From Psychrobacillus psychrodurans (lineage in GTDB: Bacteria; Bacillota; Bacilli; Bacillales_A; Planococcaceae), in NCBI RefSeq assembly GCF_027563345.1, contig NZ_JAMKBK010000003.1: 64,000 nt of DNA; one strand, written 5' to 3'. The position numbers were made by a program, and so were the translations under genes. The notes below the pieces were generated by a model that made no database searches, had not been told where the DNA came from, and worked only from the letters and a program-made list of their open reading frames with translations. Shown here piece by piece: positions 1 to 8,364 of this stretch. The stretch's first letter is position 1. Every line of letters starts with the position of its first letter.

Positions 1-1
1 T

Positions 2-196
2 AAAGTACTAGATATGATGAATGACGGTGAAAAAACAATTTTTGAATTAACTAAACAATTATTTCCAAAAGTTTATGAAAAGGAACTTGGCTTGACACTT
101 TCTGAAACAATTGGACAAATAGATTATTTAATCGATAATGGGCTTATAATTGCAAAACGAAATGAAAAAGGAATTTTGTTATATGAGCAAAACTAA
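2..196 (+). CDS. C-terminal end of an MBL-fold metallo-hydrolase (partial)
   Basis: The reading frame is open from the left edge of the window to a TAA at 194-196, so only the last 64 residues are present. The visible part is a helical, winged-helix-like tail (…GEKTIFELTKQLFP… then LSETIGQIDYLIDNGLI). This kind of tail follows the catalytic domain in many MBL-fold hydrolases of Bacillales. The metal-binding HxHxDH part lies outside the window, so the family call rests on the tail alone. The downstream SDR gene starts inside this gene (14-base overlap), which points to translational coupling in one operon. Confidence 0.55.
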   Translation, partial: KVLDMMNDGEKTIFELTKQLFPKVYEKELGLTLSETIGQIDYLIDNGLIIAKRNEKGILLYEQN

Positions 197-935
197 AAAA
201 ATTTTAATAACGGGTGCTACAAGTGGGGTTGGACTATTGCTTGCTAGAACTCTACATGATGTTGGTCATCAAATATGGGCGTCTGGTAGAAATAACGATG
301 TATTAAACAATTTATCAGCTATTGGTATACATACAATTGAAGCGGACTTAACTATCGAACAATCTTTCGATACACTTTTTAAAAAAATGGGTACACCTGA
401 TACCGTAATTCACTGTGCTGGTGTTGGAACCTTTACTTATTTATTGGATATGGATGAACGAGATATGGAGAAAATGTTTAAGGTAAACGTATTAGCACCG
501 ATGAAGCTTACAAAGTACTTTGCAGAAAAGATGAAAACACGGGGGGGTGGTCATTTTGTATTTGTTGCATCTCAAGCAGGTAAAGTAGCTACTCCTAAAG
601 CATCTGCATATGCAGCATCTAAGCATGCCATTCTCGGGTTTGCAAATGCTATCCGAATGGAACTAAAGGAATTTGGTATCGAGGTTACGACTATAAATCC
701 AGGACCAATTGATACACCCTTTCTAGATTTAGCTGATCAGACGGGTAATTATAGAAACAGTATGAGAAAACATCTATTGGCTCCGGAAAAAGTGGTAGAG
801 TCTATAGAAAAAGTGATTGAAGAACCGGTAAGAGAGGTTAATCTTCCTTCTTACATGAGTATTACAAGTAAACTATATGCTATGGCTCCGTCAATTGTCG
901 AAACAGTTGGGAAAAAGTATTTCATAAAAAAATAA
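183..935 (+). CDS. SDR family short-chain dehydrogenase/reductase
   Basis: A cytosolic NAD(P)-dependent oxidoreductase of the classical short-chain dehydrogenase family; substrate unknown. It has the glycine-rich cofactor loop TGATSGVG at residues 10-17, an Asp-rich turn after beta-3 (EADLT), the catalytic Ser near 130 (VASQAG) and the Tyr143-x3-Lys147 pair in YAASK, followed by NPGPIDTPF. The 250-residue length is normal for the family. An upstream in-frame ATG at 150 exists, but the ATG at 183 is preferred because an AAAGGA site lies about 10 bases before it and the protein then begins right at the first beta strand. It overlaps the end of the MBL-fold gene. Confidence 0.9.
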   Translation: MSKTKKILITGATSGVGLLLARTLHDVGHQIWASGRNNDVLNNLSAIGIHTIEADLTIEQSFDTLFKKMGTPDTVIHCAGVGTFTYLLDMDERDMEKMFKVNVLAPMKLTKYFAEKMKTRGGGHFVFVASQAGKVATPKASAYAASKHAILGFANAIRMELKEFGIEVTTINPGPIDTPFLDLADQTGNYRNSMRKHLLAPEKVVESIEKVIEEPVREVNLPSYMSITSKLYAMAPSIVETVGKKYFIKK

Positions 936-942
936 CACATTA

Positions 943-983
943 AAAAACCGACTCTTCCTTTAAAAAGGATAAATCGGTTTTTT
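943..983 (+). terminator. Rho-independent terminator after the SDR gene
   Basis: The arms AAAAACCGA and TCGGTTTTT flank a smaller internal hairpin (TCCTTT/AAAGGA) and run into a T tract, just after the SDR stop codon. Confidence 0.8.
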
Positions 984-1060
984 TAACAATTTTTGATGTT
1001 TTTACTCAAAGTTTTTGTAGAACCATTGGAAGTTAAGATAGGTATCTGTATATACCATTT

Positions 1061-1225
1061 TTAGGAAACTTTTCGTTGGTATCTATTGAGTAGTTCATCC
1101 AGCTCCTGACTGCAAGTAACGACAATTGGATGAGTAAATCCAAGTCTTTTTGCCTTTTTATACATATCCTGTTTTTTTAGCTCGATTCGTAGCAATAACG
1201 ATTTTTGGTGCAATTGACTTTTCAC
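1061..1225 (-). CDS. Spo0E-like sporulation regulatory aspartyl-phosphate phosphatase
   Basis: A 54-residue protein read from GTG at 1225 to TAA at 1061, with an excellent GGAGG at 1240-1236. It has the layout of the Spo0E family: a first helix rich in Leu/Lys (LLLRIELKKQDMYKKAK), a turn with THP, then a second helix with the signature SQELDELLN (residues 39-47). These small helical hairpins dephosphorylate Spo0A~P and so delay sporulation. The TH and SQELD residues are those known to line the active surface in the family. The role here is inferred from the motif. It stands alone and points opposite to its neighbours. Confidence 0.85.
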   Translation of the reverse strand: MKSQLHQKSLLLRIELKKQDMYKKAKRLGFTHPIVVTCSQELDELLNRYQRKVS

Positions 1226-1589
1226 AATATTTCTTCCTCCATAGTGTGTATTAGCTTCATCTCATGAAGTGTATATCTTGTAGGTTATGTAGCAACTTGA
1301 TTATTGTATAATAAGGATATTGCAAAGAATGTCGGATTGTGAAAAATATACACATTTCACAAAAGTGTCACATTTGGATGATTTCTATTGTAATAATTAT
1401 AACAATTGAACATTTTACTGGACATTTTTCAGTTTTTATATCTCTGATATTTTATATAATCTTTCGACATAAAAGGAATAATGAGAGCTGATGAAGAATA
1501 TTAATAAAATTGAAATTGTGCAAACAAGGCGGAAATTTGAAAATAGCTACATAAAGCTATTTCAAAACATAAAGTAGGAAAGTGGGGTT
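1226..1589. other. Intergenic region, no gene seen
   Basis: AT-rich spacer between the Spo0E-like gene (minus) and the HAD gene (plus); it must hold both promoters. I saw no convincing coding frame or hairpin. Confidence 0.5.
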
Positions 1590-2255
1590 TTGAAATTGAT
1601 AAAAGGAGTTATATTTGATTTTGATGGTTTAATTGTAGATACAGAAACTACATGGTATGAAGCATTCAAAGAAGTTTTTTATGAAAGTCATCATATAAAT
1701 ATAGATTTACTAGGATATTCTCAATGTATTGGGACAGGAAATGATGTTTTATACAATTACTTCCGGGAACTAGCAGGTGAATCCGTCAATTGTGAAATGC
1801 TAGAAGAGCATGCAGCTATTAGGTACGAAACTATGATGAAAGCACCTATACTACGTGAAGGTGTTAAAGATTATTTAGATGAAGCTAAACAAAATAATCT
1901 TAAAATAGCACTAGCTTCTAGTTCATCAAAGAGCTGGGTACATAAGTACTTAACTCAACTAAACATAATGGAGTACTTTGAAGTCATCAATACACAAGAT
2001 GATGTGAGCAATATTAAACCTGATCCCGAACTATATCTTAAAACATTAATAGACTTAGGACTGTCACGTGAAGAAACAATTGTTTTTGAAGATTCTCTTA
2101 ACGGATTGAGTGCAGCAAAACAAGCAGGTATTCGCTGTGTCATAGTTCCTAATAATGTTACAAAACATCTGAAGTTTGAGAACTTTGATGAACGAATAAA
2201 CTCTATGGGAGAAATCTCTTTAATTGAACTATTAAAGAGGATAGAACAAAGGTAA
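1590..2255 (+). CDS. HAD-superfamily hydrolase, beta-phosphoglucomutase-like (YhcW type)
   Basis: A soluble haloacid-dehalogenase phosphatase or mutase of 221 residues. Motif I is FDFDGLIVDTE (residues 9-19, nucleophile and acid Asp pair). Motif II is the Ser/Thr in ALASSSS, motif III is the Lys in NIKPDPELY and motif IV is FEDSLNG. The cap domain sits between motifs I and II, as in subfamily I phosphosugar enzymes. It resembles B. subtilis YhcW more than true PgmB, so the substrate is open. The start is a TTG with AGTGGGG just upstream. The ABM-domain gene follows 35 bases later and is probably co-transcribed. Confidence 0.85.
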   Translation: MKLIKGVIFDFDGLIVDTETTWYEAFKEVFYESHHINIDLLGYSQCIGTGNDVLYNYFRELAGESVNCEMLEEHAAIRYETMMKAPILREGVKDYLDEAKQNNLKIALASSSSKSWVHKYLTQLNIMEYFEVINTQDDVSNIKPDPELYLKTLIDLGLSREETIVFEDSLNGLSAAKQAGIRCVIVPNNVTKHLKFENFDERINSMGEISLIELLKRIEQR

Positions 2256-2290
2256 TTCTATAAGTTGGAAGTAAAAAAAGGAGTGTTAAC

Positions 2291-2587
2291 ATGATATTAG
2301 AGGCAGTAATGCTACAAGTTAAATCTGGTACTGATGAAAATTATGAGGAGGCTTTTCGTCAAGCATCTAAAATTATTTCAACTATGCCAGGTTATATATC
2401 ACACGAATTACAACGTTGTATGGAAGTTAAAGGTAAATATTTACTGCTAGTAAGTTGGGAAACCATAGAAGATCATACAGTTGGTTTTAGAGAATCGAGC
2501 GAGTATCAGGAATGGAAGAAACTACTTCATCCATACTACGATCCCTTCCCAGTTGTTGAACACTTTGAGAAAGTGCATATATACTAG
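2291..2587 (+). CDS. Antibiotic biosynthesis monooxygenase (ABM) domain protein
   Basis: A 98-residue single-domain dimeric alpha/beta-barrel protein of the ABM family. The pattern is typical: an N-terminal strand (ILEAVMLQVKSG), a helix (YEEAFRQASKIIS), MPGYISHELQR, then YLLLVSWETIEDH and SSEYQEWKKLLHPYY. Family members include heme-degrading enzymes, quinol monooxygenases and proteins with no known reaction, and nothing in the sequence fixes which applies. It has a good AAAGGAG ribosome site and lies downstream of the HAD gene with a strong terminator behind it. Confidence 0.8.
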   Translation: MILEAVMLQVKSGTDENYEEAFRQASKIISTMPGYISHELQRCMEVKGKYLLLVSWETIEDHTVGFRESSEYQEWKKLLHPYYDPFPVVEHFEKVHIY

Positions 2588-2595
2588 AACAAAAC

Positions 2596-2643
2596 ATAGA
2601 CTTAGTACTCTAATTAATAGAGTGAAATAAGTCTATTTTTTTT
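2596..2643 (+). terminator. Rho-independent terminator after the HAD/ABM pair
   Basis: The arms ATAGACTTA and TAAGTCTAT enclose a second hairpin (CTCT/AGAG) and are followed by an eight-base T tract. Confidence 0.88.
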
Positions 2644-2941
2644 GTATCTTTCATATAGTGTTCCCGTATTGCATCTATCAAACAAGTTGATGTCACCCAT
2701 ATATTTAGTTTTAAGCCATCACCACTTCACCTAATCATGTTGACTTCTCTATCTGTATCCAGATGATTAGTCACCATATTTACGAAAAACAATTAAGTGA
2801 CTAGTCCACAATAGGATTTTACTCGGGTTATTTCCTCTATAACGGACACCTTCGCATTATTATATTTAATACCTACAATTACTTGCTAACTTTTTTTAAA
2901 CGTAATCCAATTGCAATAGTTCCAAGTACAGTTAATGAAGG

Positions 2942-3003
2942 GATGAATAATTATTAATAATTATTAATAATCAGTTGTATTTATACATAAGTCATGATAC
3001 ATT
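2942..3003 (+). promoter_or_regulatory. argGH promoter with ARG-box-like operator
   Basis: TGAATAATTATTAATAA begins at 2944 and is followed by a further TTATTAATAA. This closely resembles the ArgR/AhrC ARG box, which is an A/T-rich palindrome of the form TGAATAATTATTCA. A promoter candidate lies just downstream: TTGTAT (2975-2980), 17 bases, TACATT (2998-3003). Repression by ArgR of argGH is known in the Bacillales; its operation here is inferred from the motif and its position. Confidence 0.6.
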
Positions 3004-3054
3004 ATGTATATTAATACTAAAAAGTTGTATATAAATTCATTGGAGGGGTATATA

Positions 3055-4263
3055 ATGAACAAAAAAGTTGTGTTAGCATATTCGGGCGGGTTAGATACAT
3101 CGGTTGCAATTACGTGGTTAAAAGATGAGGGGTATGATGTTGTAGCGGTATGTCTAGATGTTGGAGAAGGTAAAGATCTTGCATTCGTTAAAAATAAAGC
3201 ACTAGAGGTTGGAGCTATCGAAAGTTATATGATTGATGCAAGAGAGGAATTTGCTAATGAATATGCACTGATCTCACTTCAAGCACATACTTGGTATGAA
3301 AATAAATATCCATTAGTTTCTGCCTTATCTCGTCCATTGATTTCTAAAAAGTTAGTTGAAATTGCAGAACAAACTGGAGCAACTGCAGTTGCACATGGTT
3401 GCACAGGTAAAGGAAATGACCAAGTTCGTTTCGAAGTTTCCATTAAAGCATTAAATCCAAATTTAGAAGTGATTGCACCAGTTCGTGAGTGGAGTTGGAG
3501 TCGTGAAGAAGAAATTGCTTATGCCAAAGAAAAAAACATCCCTATCCCGATTAACTTAGACAGCCCATTCTCTATCGATCAAAACCTATGGGGGCGTGCA
3601 AATGAATGTGGGATTTTAGAAGATCCTTGGGCAGCTCCACCTGAAGAGGCTTATGATTTAACAGTGTCTCTAGAAAATGCACCAAATACTGCTGATGTAA
3701 TTGAAATTGAATTTTTAAAAGGAGTACCTACTTCGATAGATGGAGTAGCGTATCCATTACACGAATTAATATTAAAACTAAATGAGTTGGCTGGGAAACA
3801 TGGTGTCGGCCGTATAGATCATGTTGAAAATCGTTTAGTTGGTATTAAATCACGTGAAGTATACGAAATTCCAGGTGCTCATACATTGCTACTTGCACAT
3901 AAGGAATTAGAAGATATAACATTAGTAAAAGAATTGGCTCATTTTAAACCAGTTATGGAGAAAAAGTTAACAGAACTTATATATGAAGGACTTTGGTTCT
4001 CTCCACTTAGAACTGCACTTGAGGCATTCTTAAAAGAAACGCAGCAATATGTGAATGGAACAGTAAGAGTGAAATTATTTAAGGGTCATGCAATTGTAGA
4101 AGGACGTAAATCACCTAATTCTCTTTACAACGAGAAGTTAGCGACGTATACAAAGGATGATGAATTTAATCATGCTTCTGCTGTAGGATTTATCGAGCTT
4201 TGGGGCCTTCCAACAAAAGTACACGCTATGGTGAATAAGGGAGCAGAGAAGGTGGAAGTATGA
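3055..4263 (+). CDS. argG: Argininosuccinate synthase
   Basis: Catalyses citrulline + aspartate + ATP to argininosuccinate, the penultimate step of arginine biosynthesis, in the cytosol. The P-loop-type PP motif AYSGGLDTS is at residues 8-16, and the family blocks HGCTGKGNDQVRFE and SPFSIDQNLWGR are present. The 402-residue length is normal. A longer frame opens at 3004, but ATG 3055 has GGAGGGG seven bases upstream and gives the canonical N-terminus. The stop overlaps the argH start by four bases (ATGA), so the two are translationally coupled. The ARG-box-like operator upstream suggests arginine repression. Confidence 0.97.
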   Translation: MNKKVVLAYSGGLDTSVAITWLKDEGYDVVAVCLDVGEGKDLAFVKNKALEVGAIESYMIDAREEFANEYALISLQAHTWYENKYPLVSALSRPLISKKLVEIAEQTGATAVAHGCTGKGNDQVRFEVSIKALNPNLEVIAPVREWSWSREEEIAYAKEKNIPIPINLDSPFSIDQNLWGRANECGILEDPWAAPPEEAYDLTVSLENAPNTADVIEIEFLKGVPTSIDGVAYPLHELILKLNELAGKHGVGRIDHVENRLVGIKSREVYEIPGAHTLLLAHKELEDITLVKELAHFKPVMEKKLTELIYEGLWFSPLRTALEAFLKETQQYVNGTVRVKLFKGHAIVEGRKSPNSLYNEKLATYTKDDEFNHASAVGFIELWGLPTKVHAMVNKGAEKVEV

Positions 4264-5633
4264 CAAAACTATGGGGCGGCAGATTTCAAAAATCTGCCGA
4301 ACAATGGGTTGATGAATTTGGAGCTTCCATCGGATTCGACCAAACATTGGTAATAGAAGATTTAGACGGTAGTATTGCTCATGTACAAATGCTAGGCGAT
4401 TGCAATATATTACCATCTGATGATGTGCAAACAATTTTAGGTGGTCTTGTTCAATTAAAAAAACTGGCTTTAGAAAACAAGCTAGATTTTTTGGTGGCAA
4501 ATGAAGATATTCACTTAAATTTGGAAAAAATGCTTATCGATTTAATCGGACCAGTTGGTGGAAAGCTACATACTGGGCGTAGCCGTAACGATCAGGTAGC
4601 GACAGATATGCATCTATTTTTAAAAAATAGAGTAGGAGAAATAATTGAGCTAATCGATCTTTTTCAACAAACACTTGTGGCACAGGCAGAAATGCATATA
4701 GAAACACTTGCACCAGGATATACGCATTTACAGCGTGCACAACCTATTTCATTTGCTCATCATTTAATGGCTTATTTTTGGATGCTAGAACGGGACAAAG
4801 ATCGCTTCAAAGATTCAATGAAGCGTATTGATATTTCACCGCTTGGAGCAGGTGCGCTTGCAGGAACAACATTTCCGATTGATCGTCAGTTAGCAGCTAA
4901 TTATCTTGGTTTTGCAAATGTCTATGAAAATAGTATGGACGCTGTTAGTGACCGTGATTTTATTATAGAATTCTTAAGTAATTCTTCTATGATGATGGCT
5001 CATTTATCTCGGTTTGCTGAAGAAATTATTTTATGGTCTAGCTCTGAATTTAACTTCATTGAATTAGATGATTCTTTTTCAACTGGATCTAGTATAATGC
5101 CTCAAAAGAAAAATCCAGATATGGCAGAGTTAATCCGCGGAAAAACCGGTCGAGTTTATGGAAATCTAATGGGATTGTTAACTGTCATTAAAGGACTTCC
5201 ATTAGCTTACAACAAAGATATGCAAGAAGACAAAGAGGGCATGTTCGATACTGTACATACAATAGTTGGCTCATTGAAAATATTTGAAGGGATGGTCCGG
5301 ACAATGGTTGTTCATACGGAACGACTACACAACACGGTCCACAAAGACTTTTCTAATGCCACAGAACTTGCCGACTATTTAGCTGCAAAAGGACTCCCAT
5401 TCCGAGAAGCACATGAGGTAACTGGCAAATTAGTTTTCCTATGCATCCAACGTGGTTATTTCCTGCTTGATTTACCACTTGAAGATCTCCGTAAGGCAAG
5501 TGCTTTGATTGAATCGGATATATACGATGTATTATCACCACTAGCTGCTGTTAGAAGAAGAAATTCACTGGGTGGTACTGGTTTCGATCAAGTGAAAATC
5601 CAAATTGCAGAAGCTAAGACGCGACTAGCATAA
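4260..5633 (+). CDS. argH: Argininosuccinate lyase
   Basis: Cleaves argininosuccinate to arginine and fumarate, completing arginine synthesis. It is a 457-residue member of the fumarase/aspartase superfamily. The first conserved region is LHTGRSRNDQVATD, the second AGYTHLQRAQP-like (APGYTHLQRAQPISF), and the signature loop GSSIMPQKKNPD carries the catalytic Ser near residue 277-278. It begins four bases inside argG and ends in front of a strong terminator, so argGH forms a two-gene operon. Confidence 0.97.
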   Translation: MTKLWGGRFQKSAEQWVDEFGASIGFDQTLVIEDLDGSIAHVQMLGDCNILPSDDVQTILGGLVQLKKLALENKLDFLVANEDIHLNLEKMLIDLIGPVGGKLHTGRSRNDQVATDMHLFLKNRVGEIIELIDLFQQTLVAQAEMHIETLAPGYTHLQRAQPISFAHHLMAYFWMLERDKDRFKDSMKRIDISPLGAGALAGTTFPIDRQLAANYLGFANVYENSMDAVSDRDFIIEFLSNSSMMMAHLSRFAEEIILWSSSEFNFIELDDSFSTGSSIMPQKKNPDMAELIRGKTGRVYGNLMGLLTVIKGLPLAYNKDMQEDKEGMFDTVHTIVGSLKIFEGMVRTMVVHTERLHNTVHKDFSNATELADYLAAKGLPFREAHEVTGKLVFLCIQRGYFLLDLPLEDLRKASALIESDIYDVLSPLAAVRRRNSLGGTGFDQVKIQIAEAKTRLA

Positions 5634-5639
5634 CAAAAG

Positions 5640-5683
5640 AACCTGTAGACATTCGTGATTACGAAACTGTCTACAGGTTTTTT
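5640..5683 (+). terminator. Rho-independent terminator of argGH
   Basis: A perfect 11-base stem, AACCTGTAGAC and GTCTACAGGTT, with a T tract follows argH directly. Confidence 0.92.
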
Positions 5684-5746
5684 GAATTGAATCACTGGAT
5701 GTTATAAAAAATACCTAATTATAATTCTAAAGACAATATTAATTTA

Positions 5747-5795
5747 TTGACAATTCAGAATTATATATTTATAGTAGAATATGTAAGGGCTTACA
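5747..5795 (+). promoter_or_regulatory. Sigma-A promoter of the glucoside operon with cre-like palindrome
   Basis: TTGACA (5747-5752), a 17-base spacer and TATAGT (5770-5775) form a near-consensus promoter. Directly downstream lies the near-palindrome TGTAAGGGCTTACA (5782-5795). It resembles a catabolite-responsive element (TGWAARCGYTWNCW) but has GG where the cre centre has CG, so CcpA control is only a possibility. Confidence 0.65.
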
Positions 5796-5810
5796 TAATA
5801 GTTATTAACC

Positions 5811-5885
5811 TAAACGTTTTTTGTGAATGCTCATAATGGCTTCTACATTAAAACGTATTTTTTTTCTATAAAACTAAAACGTTTT
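5811..5885. promoter_or_regulatory. Three AAAACGTTTT-type operator candidates for the LacI-family regulator
   Basis: TAAACGTTTT (5811-5820), AAAACGTATTTT (about 5850-5860) and the perfect palindrome AAAACGTTTT (5876-5885) lie between the promoter and the first GH65 gene. LacI-family operators are short palindromes with a central CG. The operon encodes its own LacI-type protein, so these are likely its sites. This is inferred from sequence shape only. Confidence 0.5.
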
Positions 5886-5927
5886 CGTAAGGTTTACTTA
5901 GGCTTTAGGAAAGGGGTTTTAAGTCAC

Positions 5928-8303
5928 ATGATAAGTTATTCACGTGGTAAAGGAAATCTGGAAAATTGGATAGTTTCTGAAGAGTTATTCCAACCAGATT
6001 CGCTTGGGAAAAGTGAAGCAATTATGTACCTTGGTAATGGGTACATGGGTTTGCGCTCTGCTGCAGAGGAGCCTTATATGAAAGAAGTAAGAAATTTATT
6101 TGCTAATGGTACTTTTAATAAAGCAGGAGAAAATGAAGTCACAGAATTACCAAATATAGCGGATGTGACACGGTTAGATATTCGAATTGACGGTGATCGG
6201 TTCAGCCTGGAATTTGGAAAAACAAAGGACTATATAAAACAATTAAATATAAAAACGGCAGAGTTAATAAGGTCCTTCGTATGGACGTCTCCAAAAGGGA
6301 AAGTTTTACAATTTGAATTTAAACGATTTGTGTCTTTAGATAATTTACATCTAATTGGCATGAAAATGTTTGTTAAAAGCTTAACTGATCCCGTTCATAT
6401 TTCATTTGATACTGGAATAGATGCACAAATGAGTAATTCTGGCGCTCAGCATTTTCTAGAAGGTGAACGGAGGATATTTGATAAAAAGGATATTCAGCTA
6501 GTTCAAACAACTAGAGAATCTAAAATAGATGTGGTGATCAGTTCGACTCATAAAGTCTTTGTGAATGGTGTTGAAAGTATAAATGAACCAGAAATGAACA
6601 TGGCTCGAAGAAAAGTATGGCTCACTTATAATATTAAACTTGAGCCAAATGATAGGTTGGATGTAGAAAAGCTGACGACAGTATATACAAGTCGTGATAA
6701 TGATTTAGATTTTACTGAATATACAACTAGACATCTCCGCGAAAAATCATTAAGTGATTTAAGAAACTGTGCAATAAAAGGATATGAATCAAACTTTCAA
6801 TTGCATAAAGAAGCATGGAATAATCGGATATGGAGTTCATACGAATTAGAGATCAATAGTGAAAATCCTTATGATTTGCTTGCTCTGCGCTTCTCTCTAT
6901 ATCATTTAACAATTATGGCTCCTGCCCATGATGATCGAATGGGGATTGCAGCAAAAGGATTAAGTGGAGAAGGTTACAAGGGACACTCCTTTTGGGATAC
7001 AGAAATATTCATCCTGCCATTTTTTACTTTTTCTAATCCAGCAGTAGCAAAATCACTTTTAACATACCGTTACTTCTGCTTAGAAGGTGCTAGAAAAAAG
7101 GCTAGGGAAAATGGTTTTAGTGGTGCGATGTTCCCTTGGGAGTCGGCATGGCCGACTGACGGAGAAGTAACTCCAAAACTAGGAGACATTGATATTGTTA
7201 CAGGGGAACAAACGAAAATTTGGTCCGGATTTATAGAACAACATATTTCAGCAGATATCTCTTTTGCAATTTATCAATACTTTAATGTTACTAACGATCA
7301 GGAATTTATGAATCACTATGGCTATGAAATAATTTTTGATACTGCAAATTTCTGGGTAAGTCGACTTGAGTGGAATGAAGGCAAGCAGGCATACCATATT
7401 AATAATGTTATAGGACCTGATGAGTATAAAGAGCATGTAAACAACAATGCTTTTACGAATTATATGGTTTTTTTTAATATGAAACTTGCCATTCGATATT
7501 ACGAAACACTTATGAAAGAAAAACCTAGCATACTAAAAAAACTGACAACGAAGTTTGATATGAAAAAAGCTTACTCTTTATGGAAAGCAAACGTGGGAAA
7601 AATATATTTGCCGCAACCACGCGCAGAGGATTTTGTAATTCCACAGGATGATACTTACTTAACGTTAAAAGAAATTGATTTAACAAAATATAAAAATCAA
7701 AAAAAACTTAGAACAATTTATCGTGATTATAATTCAGAACAAATTAATGCCATTCAAGTTACGAAGCAAGCAGATATACTGCTAATGTTGTATCTGTTAA
7801 ACCAAACTTTTATAAGTGATGCCGTTCCACTGTCAAATGCAGTAAAAGAAGCTAACTTCTATTATTACGAAAGAAAAACGTTACATGATTCATCGTTAAG
7901 TCTATCAACTCACTCCATTCTAGCAAGTGAAATTGGGGACAAAGATTTAGCTTATTCATTGTTTAGGAAAGCTACCGAAGTCGATTTAGGACCCCGAATG
8001 GACACATCAGATGAGGGGATACATGCTGCATCCATCGGCGGAATATGGAAAGCATCTGTCTTTGGCTTTGCTGGAGTCAGGGTAGTAGATGGAAAACTGA
8101 GGATAACCCCGAAGTTGCCAAAGCAGTGGCGTCATTTGAAATTTAAGATTCACTGGCAAGACCAGCCAATCACATTAGTACTTAGTCATACTACTTTTTC
8201 TATTAAGGTTGAAAATAAGAGGAAAATAGAATTTGAGCTTAATAATCAAATCTATGAGTGTGATGATGTACTAAATATAGATTTTGAATATAAAAATGGG
8301 TAG
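5928..8303 (+). CDS. Glycoside hydrolase family 65 disaccharide phosphorylase (first copy)
   Basis: A cytosolic inverting alpha-glucoside phosphorylase of 791 residues: disaccharide + phosphate gives beta-glucose 1-phosphate plus the released sugar. GH65 landmarks are the N-terminal LGNGYMGLR, KGLSGEGYKGHSFWDTE, the catalytic acid Glu499 in GPDEY, the glucose-binding pair KQAD and HDSSLS near the C-terminus. It differs from the second copy at 14019 by an insertion around residues 405-430 (WPTDGEVTP…TGEQTKIW), so specificity probably differs. Maltose, kojibiose, nigerose, trehalose and glucosylglycerol enzymes all belong to this family, and I cannot choose among them. Start: ATG 5928 with GGAAAGGGG upstream. 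The frame is open further back, but that part overlaps the operator sites. Confidence 0.88.
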   Translation: MISYSRGKGNLENWIVSEELFQPDSLGKSEAIMYLGNGYMGLRSAAEEPYMKEVRNLFANGTFNKAGENEVTELPNIADVTRLDIRIDGDRFSLEFGKTKDYIKQLNIKTAELIRSFVWTSPKGKVLQFEFKRFVSLDNLHLIGMKMFVKSLTDPVHISFDTGIDAQMSNSGAQHFLEGERRIFDKKDIQLVQTTRESKIDVVISSTHKVFVNGVESINEPEMNMARRKVWLTYNIKLEPNDRLDVEKLTTVYTSRDNDLDFTEYTTRHLREKSLSDLRNCAIKGYESNFQLHKEAWNNRIWSSYELEINSENPYDLLALRFSLYHLTIMAPAHDDRMGIAAKGLSGEGYKGHSFWDTEIFILPFFTFSNPAVAKSLLTYRYFCLEGARKKARENGFSGAMFPWESAWPTDGEVTPKLGDIDIVTGEQTKIWSGFIEQHISADISFAIYQYFNVTNDQEFMNHYGYEIIFDTANFWVSRLEWNEGKQAYHINNVIGPDEYKEHVNNNAFTNYMVFFNMKLAIRYYETLMKEKPSILKKLTTKFDMKKAYSLWKANVGKIYLPQPRAEDFVIPQDDTYLTLKEIDLTKYKNQKKLRTIYRDYNSEQINAIQVTKQADILLMLYLLNQTFISDAVPLSNAVKEANFYYYERKTLHDSSLSLSTHSILASEIGDKDLAYSLFRKATEVDLGPRMDTSDEGIHAASIGGIWKASVFGFAGVRVVDGKLRITPKLPKQWRHLKFKIHWQDQPITLVLSHTTFSIKVENKRKIEFELNNQIYECDDVLNIDFEYKNG

Positions 8304-8364
8304 TTATAAAATGATTCTTCATTTTATTCACTATAGCAATTCAAATCATAGGGGAGGAATTTAA

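Noticed and set aside
4138..4500. 120-codon frame on the minus strand within argG/argH
   Set aside because: Antisense to two certain genes, with no ribosome site or family likeness.
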